Assembly: GCF_001640805.2 (NCBI RefSeq)
Contig: NC_066837.1
Span: forward strand, 15,546,501 to 15,610,500
Direction: 5' to 3'
Length of the DNA: 64,000 bases
From: Lates calcarifer
Lineage: Eukaryota; Chordata; Actinopteri; Centropomidae
Shown: piece after piece, positions 12,801 to 25,965 of the stretch
Position numbering within the stretch: the stretch's first letter is position 1
Layout of the letters: each line of letters opens with the position of its first letter
Notes under the pieces: model-generated
What the model saw: the letters and a program-made list of their open reading frames with translations, nothing else
Databases searched by the model: none
Told to the model about the DNA's origin: nothing
Position numbers and translations under genes: made by a program

Positions 12801-15423
12801 TACCATAACACACGGTGAAAACTAATATGCTTCTGTTGACACCACATGGGTATAGTCCAGACTTCATATCTGGAATGCTGATCAGTCAAAATGACCTTTG
12901 CTTCTGCTCCCTTGTTTTGCCTCCGTTTAGAAATCATGTTGTGCTAATGCAGCCGGCAAATGGATGTGCTCATACTTTGCGAGAGTGGAGTGAGTGTTGG
13001 AATGAGTAAGTGAACTCAATAACTGTGAGTTTATTAGGATTAAAACATTATTGAAAGATTATGAGTTTGTATTGACTGTTTTTGTATTCAAATTATTGAG
13101 CAGTTTTACAGCAGGGATGCTGTCTTTGTGCATGATTAAACTGCCATGTGAAGATTGCTTTGTGTGGAGACGCTAACTACACAGATCGATTCACACTATT
13201 GTCTATTTCATATACCATTCACATTGAAAGGTTCTGTGTGGCTCTTCGTGCACTTGATTTGATGTATGCTTTTCCTCGCCCTTCTTCCTATTCCTTCCTG
13301 CCATTTTAATTGTGTTGCCTTTTCAATTCTCATATCCACTCCAGATGCCTTACTTGATCATTTCAAGGGAGTTTTCTACAAGCAAGTGAGAAATTAGATT
13401 TTGAAAAGTCACATGAACATCTTGGGTGTTTTATCTCAGCAACACAGCACAACAGCTGAGTTTTTTCTTAGCATCGTGCCTCAACACTTTTTTCTATCAC
13501 TTTTCTTGTGCATTTTATCACCATGCCAATGAGGCCAATGAGTTAAAACTAAACCAACTTTGACTAAGTGATTGAGTCAACTGGGCAAACCTCTCCGCTC
13601 TTAGGTCACATTTGCTCAAAAATCTCTAAAACATTTGCGATGAAATCTTCTGAAAACCTTTCTCTGTCAACTGTTAAGTTATGCATCAAAGGCAGCGAGG
13701 AGGGGGAAACAGTGAAATATGCTGACAGAAAGCATCTCGCAGGGGCTGTGTGAACAGGACAGATGTGTTAACAATTCATTTGACGATGATATATTTACAC
13801 TGGTTATTTAAATATAGCACGGATCTAAAGCGGTATCCGAGACCTCGTGCTGTAATGGAGTGATGTGTGCGGTGTTGGAATGCGGTTTCCTGAGGCTACG
13901 CTGACAAGAACAGACGTCCTGTTTACGCAGTTTAGCCATTAGGTCAAACAGACAGGTAAAGACAAGTGTCGGGAGAGAAGGAGAGAGGGAGGGAAGTAGC
14001 AATTAATGATGAATAAGGCAGCTGATAAATGGGTGAATAAGCAAAAGAAAAAAAAAGGTAGGCAAAGGAAGGGCCAAAAGGCTGTTAATCAGAATGTGTG
14101 GCAGGGTAAAATGTTAAAACAACAAGAAAGAGACAGACCAAAGGACTCTGCGTGACCACAGACTGTCTGGAGTAGAAATGAAGAGACAAAGAATGCTGTT
14201 TAGAGGGGGGAGACGGTGGACTGTTGTGGTATTTGCAGAATGCAGAAAATGGTTTGGAGCAGGTTGAAACTCAGCTCAGGGAGGGATGAAGCAATATGAG
14301 CAGCGTTTCTTCAGCTGTCTGACTCGCAGATGTTGATGAGCCAAGGCGCCTTGTTACCACAACACACACACTCACGCACACACTCACGCACACACTCATG
14401 CACACAGTCACACGGCTTCAGCGCAGGTACCGTAAATCCACGCATTCGGCACACCTGCTTGCTCGACAATCACTGCTGTGCACACGTACACACACGTTTA
14501 GTAGTAGTAGGCAGCGTGTATGTTGCAGTGGGACCACCTCTGCAGTAAGAGCAATCCTCCCTTCTCCGTGCTTCTGCCTTTCCCCTATTTTTTTCCCTCC
14601 CACATTTCTCTGCTCCCTCTCACCCCTCGTTCACTCTCCCTTCTCTCATTCCCCCCCTTTCTCCGCTTTCCTCTCCTCTTTCCTCTGTCATCCTTCTTGC
14701 TCTGCAGTCCACCAGTCCACCTACCCACCCTCCCCTTCCATACCTCTCTTCCCCCTGTCTCAGTCTCTCCTCTCTCTCTCTCTCTCTCTCTCCATTGCTC
14801 CCTCTAGAAGCAGGTGATGTAGAAGGGTGCTCAGCAGTATCTGACTATCAGGCCTGACTCTGTGAGAGGAATGATAATCACTGTGCTGCACTGCAGAGAG
14901 AAAGAAGAGAGGGAGCGAGGGAGAGACGGGGAGAGAGCAGAGGGAGGGAAAGGGGGCATGAGGTAGAGGGGAAAAGGGGGGGAAGTGCGGCAGTAGAAAA
15001 AAAGAGGCAAAATAAAGTGTGTGTGGGTGGGTGGGGGGGGGTGATGAGAGGAGAAGGGCATGACAGTGGGACAAAGAGAGAAGAGGGAGAAGAAGACAAA
15101 GAAGAGTAAAGGAAAAACTGAAGAAGAAAAAGAAAAGAAAGAGAAGATTACAGAAACGCAGCTCTGCTTCAGTAACATATACCTCCTCCGTGTCATGCTC
15201 CCTCTTTCCCCTTACACAAACGTCTTCTCCTCCTCCACCCCCCCTCCTGCGCACACACTCAGGCACACGCACACGCTCGCACGCCTCCAACAACACCACC
15301 CCCACCACCACAATAGCTTGTAGTACAGCAGCCCCTGCGATATGAGGGAGAGCCTTAGCCTTGTGTCTGAGCGCCAGAGAACATTAACTGCAGCAGCGAG
15401 GTCATCTGATCGGCACTATGCGG

Positions 15424-15465
<42 letters not shown>

Positions 15466-18400
15466 ACTCTCTTTATTCCTCCTCACACTGCTGCAGTCTG
15501 CTGTCGGCCCCCATGTGGCCACTACTGGAACTACCAGCCATGCTGCCTACCAGCACGCCTGTCCTGAGGAACAGAGTTTTCGTGTAATGTATGTATGTAT
15601 GTAATCCACGGAGGCTGGCTGGTCATAAATCACTTTCTCTTACTTGGGAGCAAATTTAAGCCAAAGCCTGAGGCCAATGCTCATTATCATACCTCCTAAC
15701 TAGTTACTTCAGGCGTGTGTGTGGGTGTGTGTATTTTGTTCGCAGGTACGTCGTGCATGTGTAATTTGTGTGGCGAGAGACAGAGTGACTGCTTCACCGC
15801 ATGCGGGTCTACTGCATTGCCATCCACCACCAGCTTTGTTACCATCAAGCTGTCCACTCTGGCATTGAGCTTTCTCCCTTCTCCCTGTCTCCATCTGGAT
15901 CCTCCACCCTGCAGATACACGCTGAAAATCATTCACTCTATTCACAGCGTTGGGCCTTTGAAATGTTTATCCCTTTGTGTAGCGCTGGCTGTCTATAGGG
16001 AGGGGGAAACAAAACAGAATCAAAAGCTCATAGAGTGAGACGTAAAGCGAGGCTTACCGGACAAATGCCCATGATTCAGATTAGGCTCCTTTGTTGGTGC
16101 ATTTGTGCGTGTGTGTGCTGTTGATGTTCATCGCTTTCCAATGCTAGTCCCTAAAACAGTCATCTCTTATAATATCCATGACAGCAGTCATTGTTAAGAC
16201 AGATGCAAACAGGATGGTGGTGCACAACTGGCCTTCTGTGAGCGCTCGTGAGTAAGAGAGACCATACATATGCATGCCTGCTATTTAGACGGCATTTACT
16301 GCCCATTCTGTGCGTATGTGTGTGTGTTGTGGACCATTAGACTAATAGTATGCGTGTTAGGAACAGGCTTTTCCCACCCACTGCTATTGTCCATTAAGGC
16401 TGACCAGAGGAGAGTGAACAATGGCTTCACTGTGGGGGCTAGCGTATAAAGAGTAAAAGTGAGGATGGGGCTAAAGATACGTAGTTGTACACACAAGGCT
16501 GGCAGGCAGGCACACACACACACACACAAACACACACAAACACAACCTCCCTGTTGAGAGTGATTAGGAGTGCTGCTGTGAACAATAGACAGAGTCAATA
16601 AAGGACCTCTGAGACATCCGGATACAAGAGCAAGGTCTCTATCCCCCCCACCTCCACCTCCACCCACCACCACCACAACCACCTCCGTTTCCTCCCCCAT
16701 GTTCTCTCTTTCTCAGCATCCTGTACACTTTCTCCTCTTTCTGTATCTCATTTGTTTTTCTCTCGCCACTGAAATTGCTCTTTCTCCTCCACTTTCCAAA
16801 CTATTTTATTTGTCATATCTGACCTAGCCTGCTCTATATATCTTTTATTTTCTTGTTGTCTCTGTCCTTTCTATCTCTCTGTCTCTCTCTCTCTCTTGCA
16901 TATACTCTGTCTCCTTTGTGGCACTCCTGTCTTTTGTAAAAATGGGCGGACGGGCTGAGCTGACACGGGCTGACACGGCGGAGCGCCACAGGCAAACTGA
17001 AATCCATCCTGTCAGTTTAGAATCAGTGTCACTCATTTTACAAGGTTAAAGATAGTGTTGCCTAATGTGCTGTCAGATACAAACAAACACGTTCGCCACA
17101 TAGACCTTGCCACACATAACAAGAGCACACATGGCTATAAATTTATGCTGAAAGTGCACACACACACACACACACACTCACACATGCATGGTCTGCACTC
17201 CAGGAGAAGACCGCATTAACTTACCCACCTACACATAAATATGACCTAAAATGGTAATACAGCATATCCGTGCATGACTATTGGATATTTTGGAGTGTGT
17301 GTGCGTGTGTGTGTGAGTGAACCCCACCTCAGCCCTATCACCCCTGTGACAGACACAGTGCCACAGAAATGTCTTGGGGCGCCTCGTCCAATGTCTTGAC
17401 AATAGTCTCAGTGTGTGTGAGTGACAGAGAGTGGCTCGGGGACACAGAGGGGGCGTTATACTGGGTAGACGACACGCACGCATGCACGCACACATGCACA
17501 GACACACACAGACACGCACACACATTAAAGAGGGAAGACAGTGCACTCTTTCTCTCCCTCTGCGCTATTTCTCATTCCCTCTCTCCCTGACGTAGAGAGA
17601 CTCAATCATTCTCACACTCTGTCTCTTTTGACGCAGAGGAAAAACATAAAACAACCGCTCCCTCGCTCACTCTCTCTCTCTTTCTTTTTCTGGGCATTTG
17701 TGTGTGTGCGTGTGCGAACTGCAGACTGTATAATTAATATGGCTTTCATTTTCTTTGAGCTATGAAGTATGCTTTTGGTATGCAAACAGACTTCTTGCAT
17801 GTGAGTGTGTATGCGAGTGTGTGACAGTCTGTGTGTGTGTGCTGTTCGATACACCAGAGACCGAGTGCAGAGTTGGGCCATTGAGCGAACGGAGAAGGAA
17901 GGAGGAAAGTTAATGAGAAAGCAGGGGAGAATCCAACCAGTTCCCATCGATAACCTCACACCACACTTCAAGCATATATGTACAATGGCTCCATTTTTGC
18001 AGTCCCCTTTGAAAATTATGGTTCAGCATTAGGGTTAAGAAATTACTTCAGTGAAGCCATATCCAGCAGAGTTTCAGAGAGCTGAGCCTTTGCTGAGAAG
18101 TCAGCCTGATTATTATGCGACTCCTGGCATTAAAAAGAAATGTTTAAAAATGCAAATTATTCCACAGCTACTGCAGTATAATAGTTAAGCTGCAGCTGAA
18201 AACATAATGTTTGTTGCACATTAAAACCACAGGTATATAGTACACTAATTACTTATAATGAGTAAATGTTACTCTACGGTCTTAAAATGTATGTCAGCTG
18301 ATGGCCTAGCAATATAATGGGCCACTTGGGGATATAAGGATTTAAGGAATGTGTGGCATGCATAAATATAATCATGTTTATAGTCTTTGTCACTTATTTT

Positions 18401-20889
18401 TTTTGAGACATCAACTATAGGGGTTCCTTTGTTTTTTTGGTCTCTAGGGCCAAAAACTACTTAATGACAACTACTGATTCCTTTCATTAGTAAAGTATCT
18501 GCTGATTATTTTCTCGATTAAGTGTTTAATAGTTTGATGACAACAAATAGCTTGTTTTATTCAATCAGCTCAAAAACCCAAAGATATTCAGTTTCTTGTC
18601 AGAGAAATGTAAGAAAAACAGAAGATATTTCCAAGCCTTTGAATTTTTAGGGCATTTGCTTAAAAAAATGACCTGGTTATCAAAATTATTGCCGCTTGAG
18701 TTTGTGTTGATCAAATAAGCAGTCAATTTGTAATAATCATTTTAGCTTCTCTAAACTGCTGCTCTTGGATGGTGCTGCTCTGCTGATTTATCATTAACTA
18801 AGACAGGCTTGTTTTAAGCTTTCAGACAGTGTATTTTTGAGATAATCCAGCGCTTTTTTTAAAGCAAACAGAAAAAGGAGAATTTTTCAACTCTTTAATC
18901 CTCCGCTTTATCAGAAAACTGAAATATCACCAAGATAAACAGTTTAGATGCGATAGCAACAAGACCTCTAATGTATAAAATATTTGCATGACTTAACTGT
19001 GTATACCGAGAAGCTCAAACTTTGAATTAGGCACTTTGTAGATGCAAGTGTACTTGCTAGTGTCTACACAAGTTCAATGTGCTGTGTGTAAATTCTAGAT
19101 CTCAGACTCACATTCTACATAAAGCCCCATATGGGAGTTGGGAATGAATTATTAAACCATTCATAATGATCATGCCATGTGAGAGTAACACAGCTTTGTT
19201 AAAGTCACGCAGAGCCATTTTCCTGCAGCAGCGACTCAACACGCACATGAAAATAACTCTGGCTTCTTTGATATTCAATTAGCAGTTTAGTCAATAATTT
19301 TAGATTCAACGTTTGATCACCCTTGAAACTACACTGCGGCTGCTGCTGCTTTGTGGCTGAGATCCACTTAAAATGTGGCCAAGCATAGTGAGCACGCTTG
19401 ACTCCTGCCTTTTAGAAAATTGAGAAAAAGGAGGGGGAAAAAAACACTCCCACAGAGAGCATGTTGAGGTGAAATTGTCGATTCAACAAATTTTTGACAG
19501 AAGGCTCCCTGCAACGGCTCCGCTGGATTTAAAAGGGCCGTCGTCAGCAAAGGCCAGCATTAAGAAACACTCTCACACATCAAATTCTAATCAAAGCCTG
19601 CTCTTTTTAACAGCCGTGAAAGCTTTCATGTTAACACGACACCGCAACCAAAGCTTCATTCACGCTTTTAAAAGGGACTGACCGGTCAATGAGCGTGTGT
19701 GTGTATGTGTGTGTGTGTGCCCGTGCCTGACAATACACTATATCTGTGTCAACACACTCTATCCTTGCCTCTCATCTTACCAGTGATACTGTGTGTGACT
19801 CCCCCAACCATGCATAAATTGTCTGTGATCCCCACTTACACTGCATACACCTGTGTCTGTGTCTGTGTGTGTTTGAGTTTGCGTGTGTGTGTGCGCATAT
19901 GAATGCACGCGCCCATGGATGTGTATATTTTCCGAGCCATCTCAGGTTGTCGGCTCAGATGCGAGCATTCTTTTATCCAGCCAATTAGAGGTTGCCATTT
20001 CATCCCCATGGAAACCTGTTTGGGGCCCTAATTGGCAGATAGATTTGCATTACTTTGGTTGCAATTTTCTTGTGTTCTTGTGTTTAAGTTTTTACGTGTG
20101 CATCTGTGGGATCTGAGTGAGGCTCAGTAAGAGTGTGTTGTTTTGATTTTGTTGGTTTCATTTCCACTGCTTTTCTCAAGCACTGTTAGTTGCTATCTTC
20201 ATAATAACTCTGTATTTGTGAAACAGGAGAACAGCGCCTCTTAAATAATGCATGTCTCACTTGTACCTGTGCAGCGTTAGGCCATTAAGAACCAGCCTTA
20301 CGGTAATACTGTGCAATTACAGTGTTGTATATTAGGAGCATTGATTGATTTTAAGTGCATTTTAATTCATCAAAGTTTTGTTTCGGTCTGGAAGTGTCTG
20401 GATGTAGACGGGTGAAAAAAACAAACATGTTGCTTACATATGATGGTGGTAGTTGAAACGATTCATTCATAATGTCTATGGGAGAGAGTAAAAAGTGGTG
20501 TTGTGTGAGTGCCTGATTATGTAGTCTGTATGAGTATGTGTGTGTGTCAAACAGGTCAAACTATTTTAATGCCTCTGTTTGAAAGCACCAGGGGGATTTC
20601 TCTCCAGCGGCTTGACCGGTTAGTTCTTGTAGTTCAGCTACCTGTCTCTCTGTGTATATGTGTGTGTGTGTGTGTGTACGTAGGTGGGCGTCTCTTATCT
20701 GATCTATTTCTGACACGAACAGACAAGTTTGGCTGAAAACCCACATATACACACACACATATACACTCACATACGTACAGACATACATTGGGTCAGTGGT
20801 ATAATATGGAGCATTGCTGTAGGCAGAGGCCTGCCCACTCGGATTTATGTAACTTCTTCGATAGGGCAGGTAGAAAGCTCTGCTCTCGT

Positions 20890-20923
<34 letters not shown>

Positions 20924-20934
20924 ACTCACTCACT

Positions 20935-20965
<31 letters not shown>

Positions 20966-23900
20966 CAAAATAGCCCGAAGAGTCTGAGCTGGCTTTGCTC
21001 ACAGAGTGAAGCTCCCTCCCTTCCTCTCCTCTCCTGTCTTCCTCTAACCCTAGACCCATATACCTAATTTCTATCTTTTTCACTCCATCTCCTCCTCCTA
21101 TACACTCTCTCCTTCAGCTCTCCACCCCTAGGCGATACCTAAGAACGCATTCCCATTTTGTAGCTTCACATCAACCCCCCCCCCCCCAACCACTCACTGA
21201 AGCACTGCCTTTTCTCCCTTTCGTTTAATTTCTCTTCATCTCCCTACCTACCACTCATAACCCCAAACCCTTCCTCCTCCTCCTCCTCCTCTTCCCCCAC
21301 CGCCACCACCTCATTCTTTCTCAGCCATGGGTACTGACCAAGAATGTCTTTTCTCCTCCTCCACTCATTTTCTGTTTTTCTCTGAGCCCACCCCCCCACC
21401 CCCCAATCTCCATCTTGATCTTCCGATTTATCTATCTTCCACCAACAATTCTAAAACAGATGGCTACACTTAGCCTGGGGCAAAAACATTGGCTTTGGAC
21501 TACAACGCTACCAGGGCCAGTCTTTTCGCACGCACGCAAGATCTAATAAGCTGATATCCGGCGAGAAATGTGCTCTGATTCGCCAGTGGCAAAAATGCAT
21601 AAACCATATTGCACAGTGCAGTTTTTCACACCTGAGGCTTGTTCCTTGGTAGCATGCTTAATTTTATCCAATCAGAAAAAATGAAAAGCAAAGATTAAAG
21701 CTGACTTTAACTACCGTCTAAAAACAGAGGAAGGGGGGGGGGGGATTGAGAGGGTTGTTAAGAGCCATTTGTAAAATTTAAAGAAACTATTAAGTGTTAT
21801 TTAAAAAAAAGTTTGGAACCATTAAAAAACACGTTTTGAAAAGATGGATCCAGATGGAGAGTGATGAAAAGAAATGAAACCACTTAGGGAGAACAGAGAG
21901 ATCAATCAGAGGGAAGACAGACGGAGGAGGATGTGGGCGTGTGGGTGTGTGCGTGCGCGTGTGCGTGTGTGTTGGTAGGGGGAGGCAGGCAGACATCGGG
22001 GATGGAGGGTTGGAAAGAGGCGCTTTTTTATTGGATGAGTTACAGAGGACTGAGCTCAGAAGCAGACAGTGTAGATGACTAGTCTATGGAATATTCATTC
22101 ATTCATAATGGTGCGCTGGAGAATAAATTTTTCTTCTTGTTATCCTAGCTGTATAAGTTCGCACATTTAAGTTTGTACCTGTAAACTCTGTTTTGAAAGT
22201 TTATATATTTAGAGCTGTGCTTGCGGGCTTAATTTTTAAAGTCTGAACATTAGGTTTCTGCCGCTGTACCCAGAGTTGAGCATTCAGTGTCAGAATGTTA
22301 AGTTTAATTTTACAAGATCCAAAGTACAGAAAAAAAATATATAACATGCAGGTGTCTGTCTGCACGCTCACAGATCGTCTGACAGGTTTACTGAGTGGTG
22401 AGGTTTGGAAAACAGAGAGCCCATAAAGAAATAGAGGAGGACGTTTAACAGCTTGCCCGGCGCTACTGAACACTCAATGCAATTGCTAGTCATGTGACAG
22501 CGAGGCAGATGTTGTTAGCTATGAGATCCCAGACAGATGTTTGACTATATGATGGCACAGAGGCAGGTAGAAGAGCTGATTATTTATTTCAGAACACTTC
22601 AACAGGTGACATTTAAATCTGTATAAAACCTGTAATGGATGGGATTAAAGCCTCAGTGTGCTTAAAACTAAGTGACTTTCAGATCGTCTAACACCGTCTG
22701 AAACCTCCTCTCTAATGTTGGATTTAGGTCTTTCAAAGCAGACAATGGGACAATCACACCCACTTTGCGCACTGATCGGCCAGGTGGGCGGAGGTGATAA
22801 AGTAAGACAGGGCTTGAACTTCTCTCCCGAGCTCTAATCTTCATTCCTCGCTGCTGCTACTCAGTGCAACATCGAAACTGATGTCTAACTGGCTAAAAGA
22901 GTGTGCACTTATGCCCATTTTTACAATTCATTACATGGATTCATAAAAAGTTCTGGACGAGCGATCAGGGACGCAGTGTGATGCAGCCAAGTATAAATGA
23001 TTTAGCTTTCAGAAGTAGCTGGACGACACATTGCACGACCTGGTAACCACAGAGAACCCTTTGCATAATTTTTTACCTCACAGCTTGTGAAGCTTCAAGC
23101 AGTGAGGCTGAATGCACAAACTCACAAGACACTGACAGAAGCACAAATGTTCAGACTTAAAAAATTAAGCCTGCGAGCACAGACCTGAATATCAACTTTC
23201 AGAGCAGAGTTCACGGCTTCAAACTTCAATACACACGCTTACATAACAAAAGTGACAAATTCAGAGCTCTTCGTTCAGCAAATCTTTAACCAAATGAAGC
23301 TAATGATATTATGTCAATCCACCTAATAAAAATTTCTCACATGCTGCCTGCTGTCCTGACAGCTGCAACGTCCACTGGCGAGACAAACAAATTTAAATTA
23401 CTTCACTTCACATCACTTCAATTTGATTCAGTTTTAGTTTGACTCAGTCCTACTCAATTCCATACAGTTTGAATTATTCAATTGAGCCGAGTTGGGCTCA
23501 GTCCAGTTCAATTCAAAATCCATTCAAGTCAATTTAATTCAGCCCAACTCAATACCACTTAATGCACTGAAGATTCTTTTGTGTAGGTGGATAAAACCAG
23601 TCACAGGGCTACTAAGCTGTCTGGAATCCCTGTCTAGTGCGAGAGAGAGCGCTTTTGTTTAGCAATATTGGGTAAAATTGCTCAACCCACAGACAGCCAT
23701 TAAGGTAATGCTGGAAGGCAGATGAGCCGAATGCCGAGCTATACAATGCAGAGCAGAGTCTTCAAGAAGCAAATAAAAGGAAGCATCTCAGCGAGGGGCT
23801 TGCTATGTAGGTCTTTGTGTGTGCTCTTGTGCGTGCGTGTATGTATGTGTGTGTGTCAGGGAGTTAAGAGAGTGTGTTTGTAAGCCTCTACGGATGTGTG

Positions 23901-25923
23901 TGATTCTAGGAGACAGAGTGTTCCTGGGCTTGTTCATGTGATCCGATCCAGAGGGAGTGGAAGAAGAAACTGATGTAAGAGCCGGAAAACTTTCCTCTCC
24001 GCTCGTGTGTCATCATATTCTTATCAGAGTTCGTCTGCTCACAGTGAAAAGTGTATATGCATAAGGATCTGGGAGGGTATGTAATTATGTGCTATTATGT
24101 ACACACAAGAGTGTGTTTCAGTGGGCACGTCCGTGTGTGTTAAAATCGCACGTCTGACGGTGGCTGCTGCTGCAGTGTGAGTGAGAGTGGATGTGTGTGT
24201 GTGTGTGTCCCTGCCTCAGCTTGTCTGCACGTGTATGTGTGGGAATGACATTCCCACATTCCTGCCATTTCACAGAGCTTGAAACAAAAACTGAAGGGAG
24301 GAGTTGTTAACACAGTAACATTATCAGCTGAACAGCCTGTCTGTATTATCTTGTGTGGTAAACAGCAAAGACAGACAGGGGACTTCCAATCACATTCCAG
24401 CTCTGGGTGACCTTGATGAGTGAGGAAACAGACAATCCCCCCACCACCCCACCCCTGGCCTCTCCGCAATCTCGCTCCCTCTGATTCTCTCCTCGCTTTG
24501 TCTTTCTGTCTTTGTCCCGCCGTCCTGAGCTCACACATGTGCACACACACACAGACATCTTTGTTTCAATAAATTTGTGAGGAGGTTTCACTGACTTTCA
24601 ATTCATGACTCTTTCTCTTACCTTTACCTTCATTATTCTGATCCTCAAACTAAATATTTTACCGAGTAAGGATGACGAGAACATCACTTCTAAGAGCTCG
24701 TCTTAATCCCACTGAGAACCTTTAAACGTACGGCGAGGCTACGTGTCAGCACAGGAGCAGTTACTGCAGTCTTCCGTCACTTCCTACGCTGGCCGCAGTT
24801 GGCTCCAGCTCCTGCTATCAATCGAACAGGTTTAGACAGCGCTCACAGCCCAATTCACAATCAGTGGTAGCTACACACGATAACTGAGAAGAAAATTGAG
24901 TCAGGGTGCTGTTAGGGTGCTTTCACATCTACCGTAATTCAAACTCTAGTAGACCGCTGCTTCTACACAGCAGATTCCTGTGGCTGAAATTATGTGACAG
25001 GAGTATAAATAAAAAAGCTTAACTGAATAAATTTACAGGATTTGTGTATCTTCTGATACGTAATCGATCTTCTACATAGTTTTATCAAAGATTATTTGGT
25101 AACTATAGTAACACAAATGCAGGGATTTTAAACTTAACTGAATAAAACTTCATCATCCGTGGTTTACAGTACAACAGATGAGGTCTAGTAGTAGTCTTAA
25201 CTAATAATGCTCACCACCAGCTATTACTTAAAAAGCTCTTTGTCACCACCAGAGACGATCAATGAAGCCAAAAGTTTCCCAAGTCAGTCAGAGTGATGTA
25301 ATGTTTGCAGCTCTTGGTTGGGGTGGCACGATGCTGCAGTTGTTAACACTGCTGCCTCACAGCAAGACGTTTCTGTGCTTTTCTGTGTGGTTTGCATGTT
25401 CTCTGTGCTGCGTGTGTTCTCTGGATACTCCAGCTCCTCCACAGCCAAAGACATGCAGGTAGGTTAACGGTGGCTCTAAACTGTCTGAATGGTTGTTTGT
25501 CTCTATAAGTCAGCCCTGTGATAGACTGGCGACCTGTCCAGGGTGTAACACCCCCCCCCACCGCCCAGTGTCAGCTGGAACTGACCCACAAATAATGAGA
25601 GGTTATAGCTGATGGTTGGATGAATTTTGTGGTTTGTCTGTAACATAGTAAGTTGAACACAAAATGGACTAGAACTAAAAGGCACTGGTGTTTAATGTTT
25701 TTCTTTGTTCTGGACCAGTGGAACTGAACTGCGAGTGTGAAAGCACAGCGTATTTGTAAGGTATCCATATGATCCTGGTCAAGCAGAAAATCAATGTTTA
25801 CAGGGTAAGCATGTGTTCCACCTCCACAGCTGAGCATCTAACAGAAGCACGCATCTCTCTCCATTTTCCCAAAATGTTTGAACCTTTCTTCATCGCCTCT
25901 CATCATCTACACTCCTCTCTCTA

Positions 25924-25965
<42 letters not shown>

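Noticed and set aside
14760..15311. Open frames up to 183 codons on both strands in the pyrimidine/purine block
   Set aside because: Their translations are low-complexity Ser/Leu/Pro or Lys/Glu runs that follow the CT and GA composition. There is no homology and no complete exon structure.
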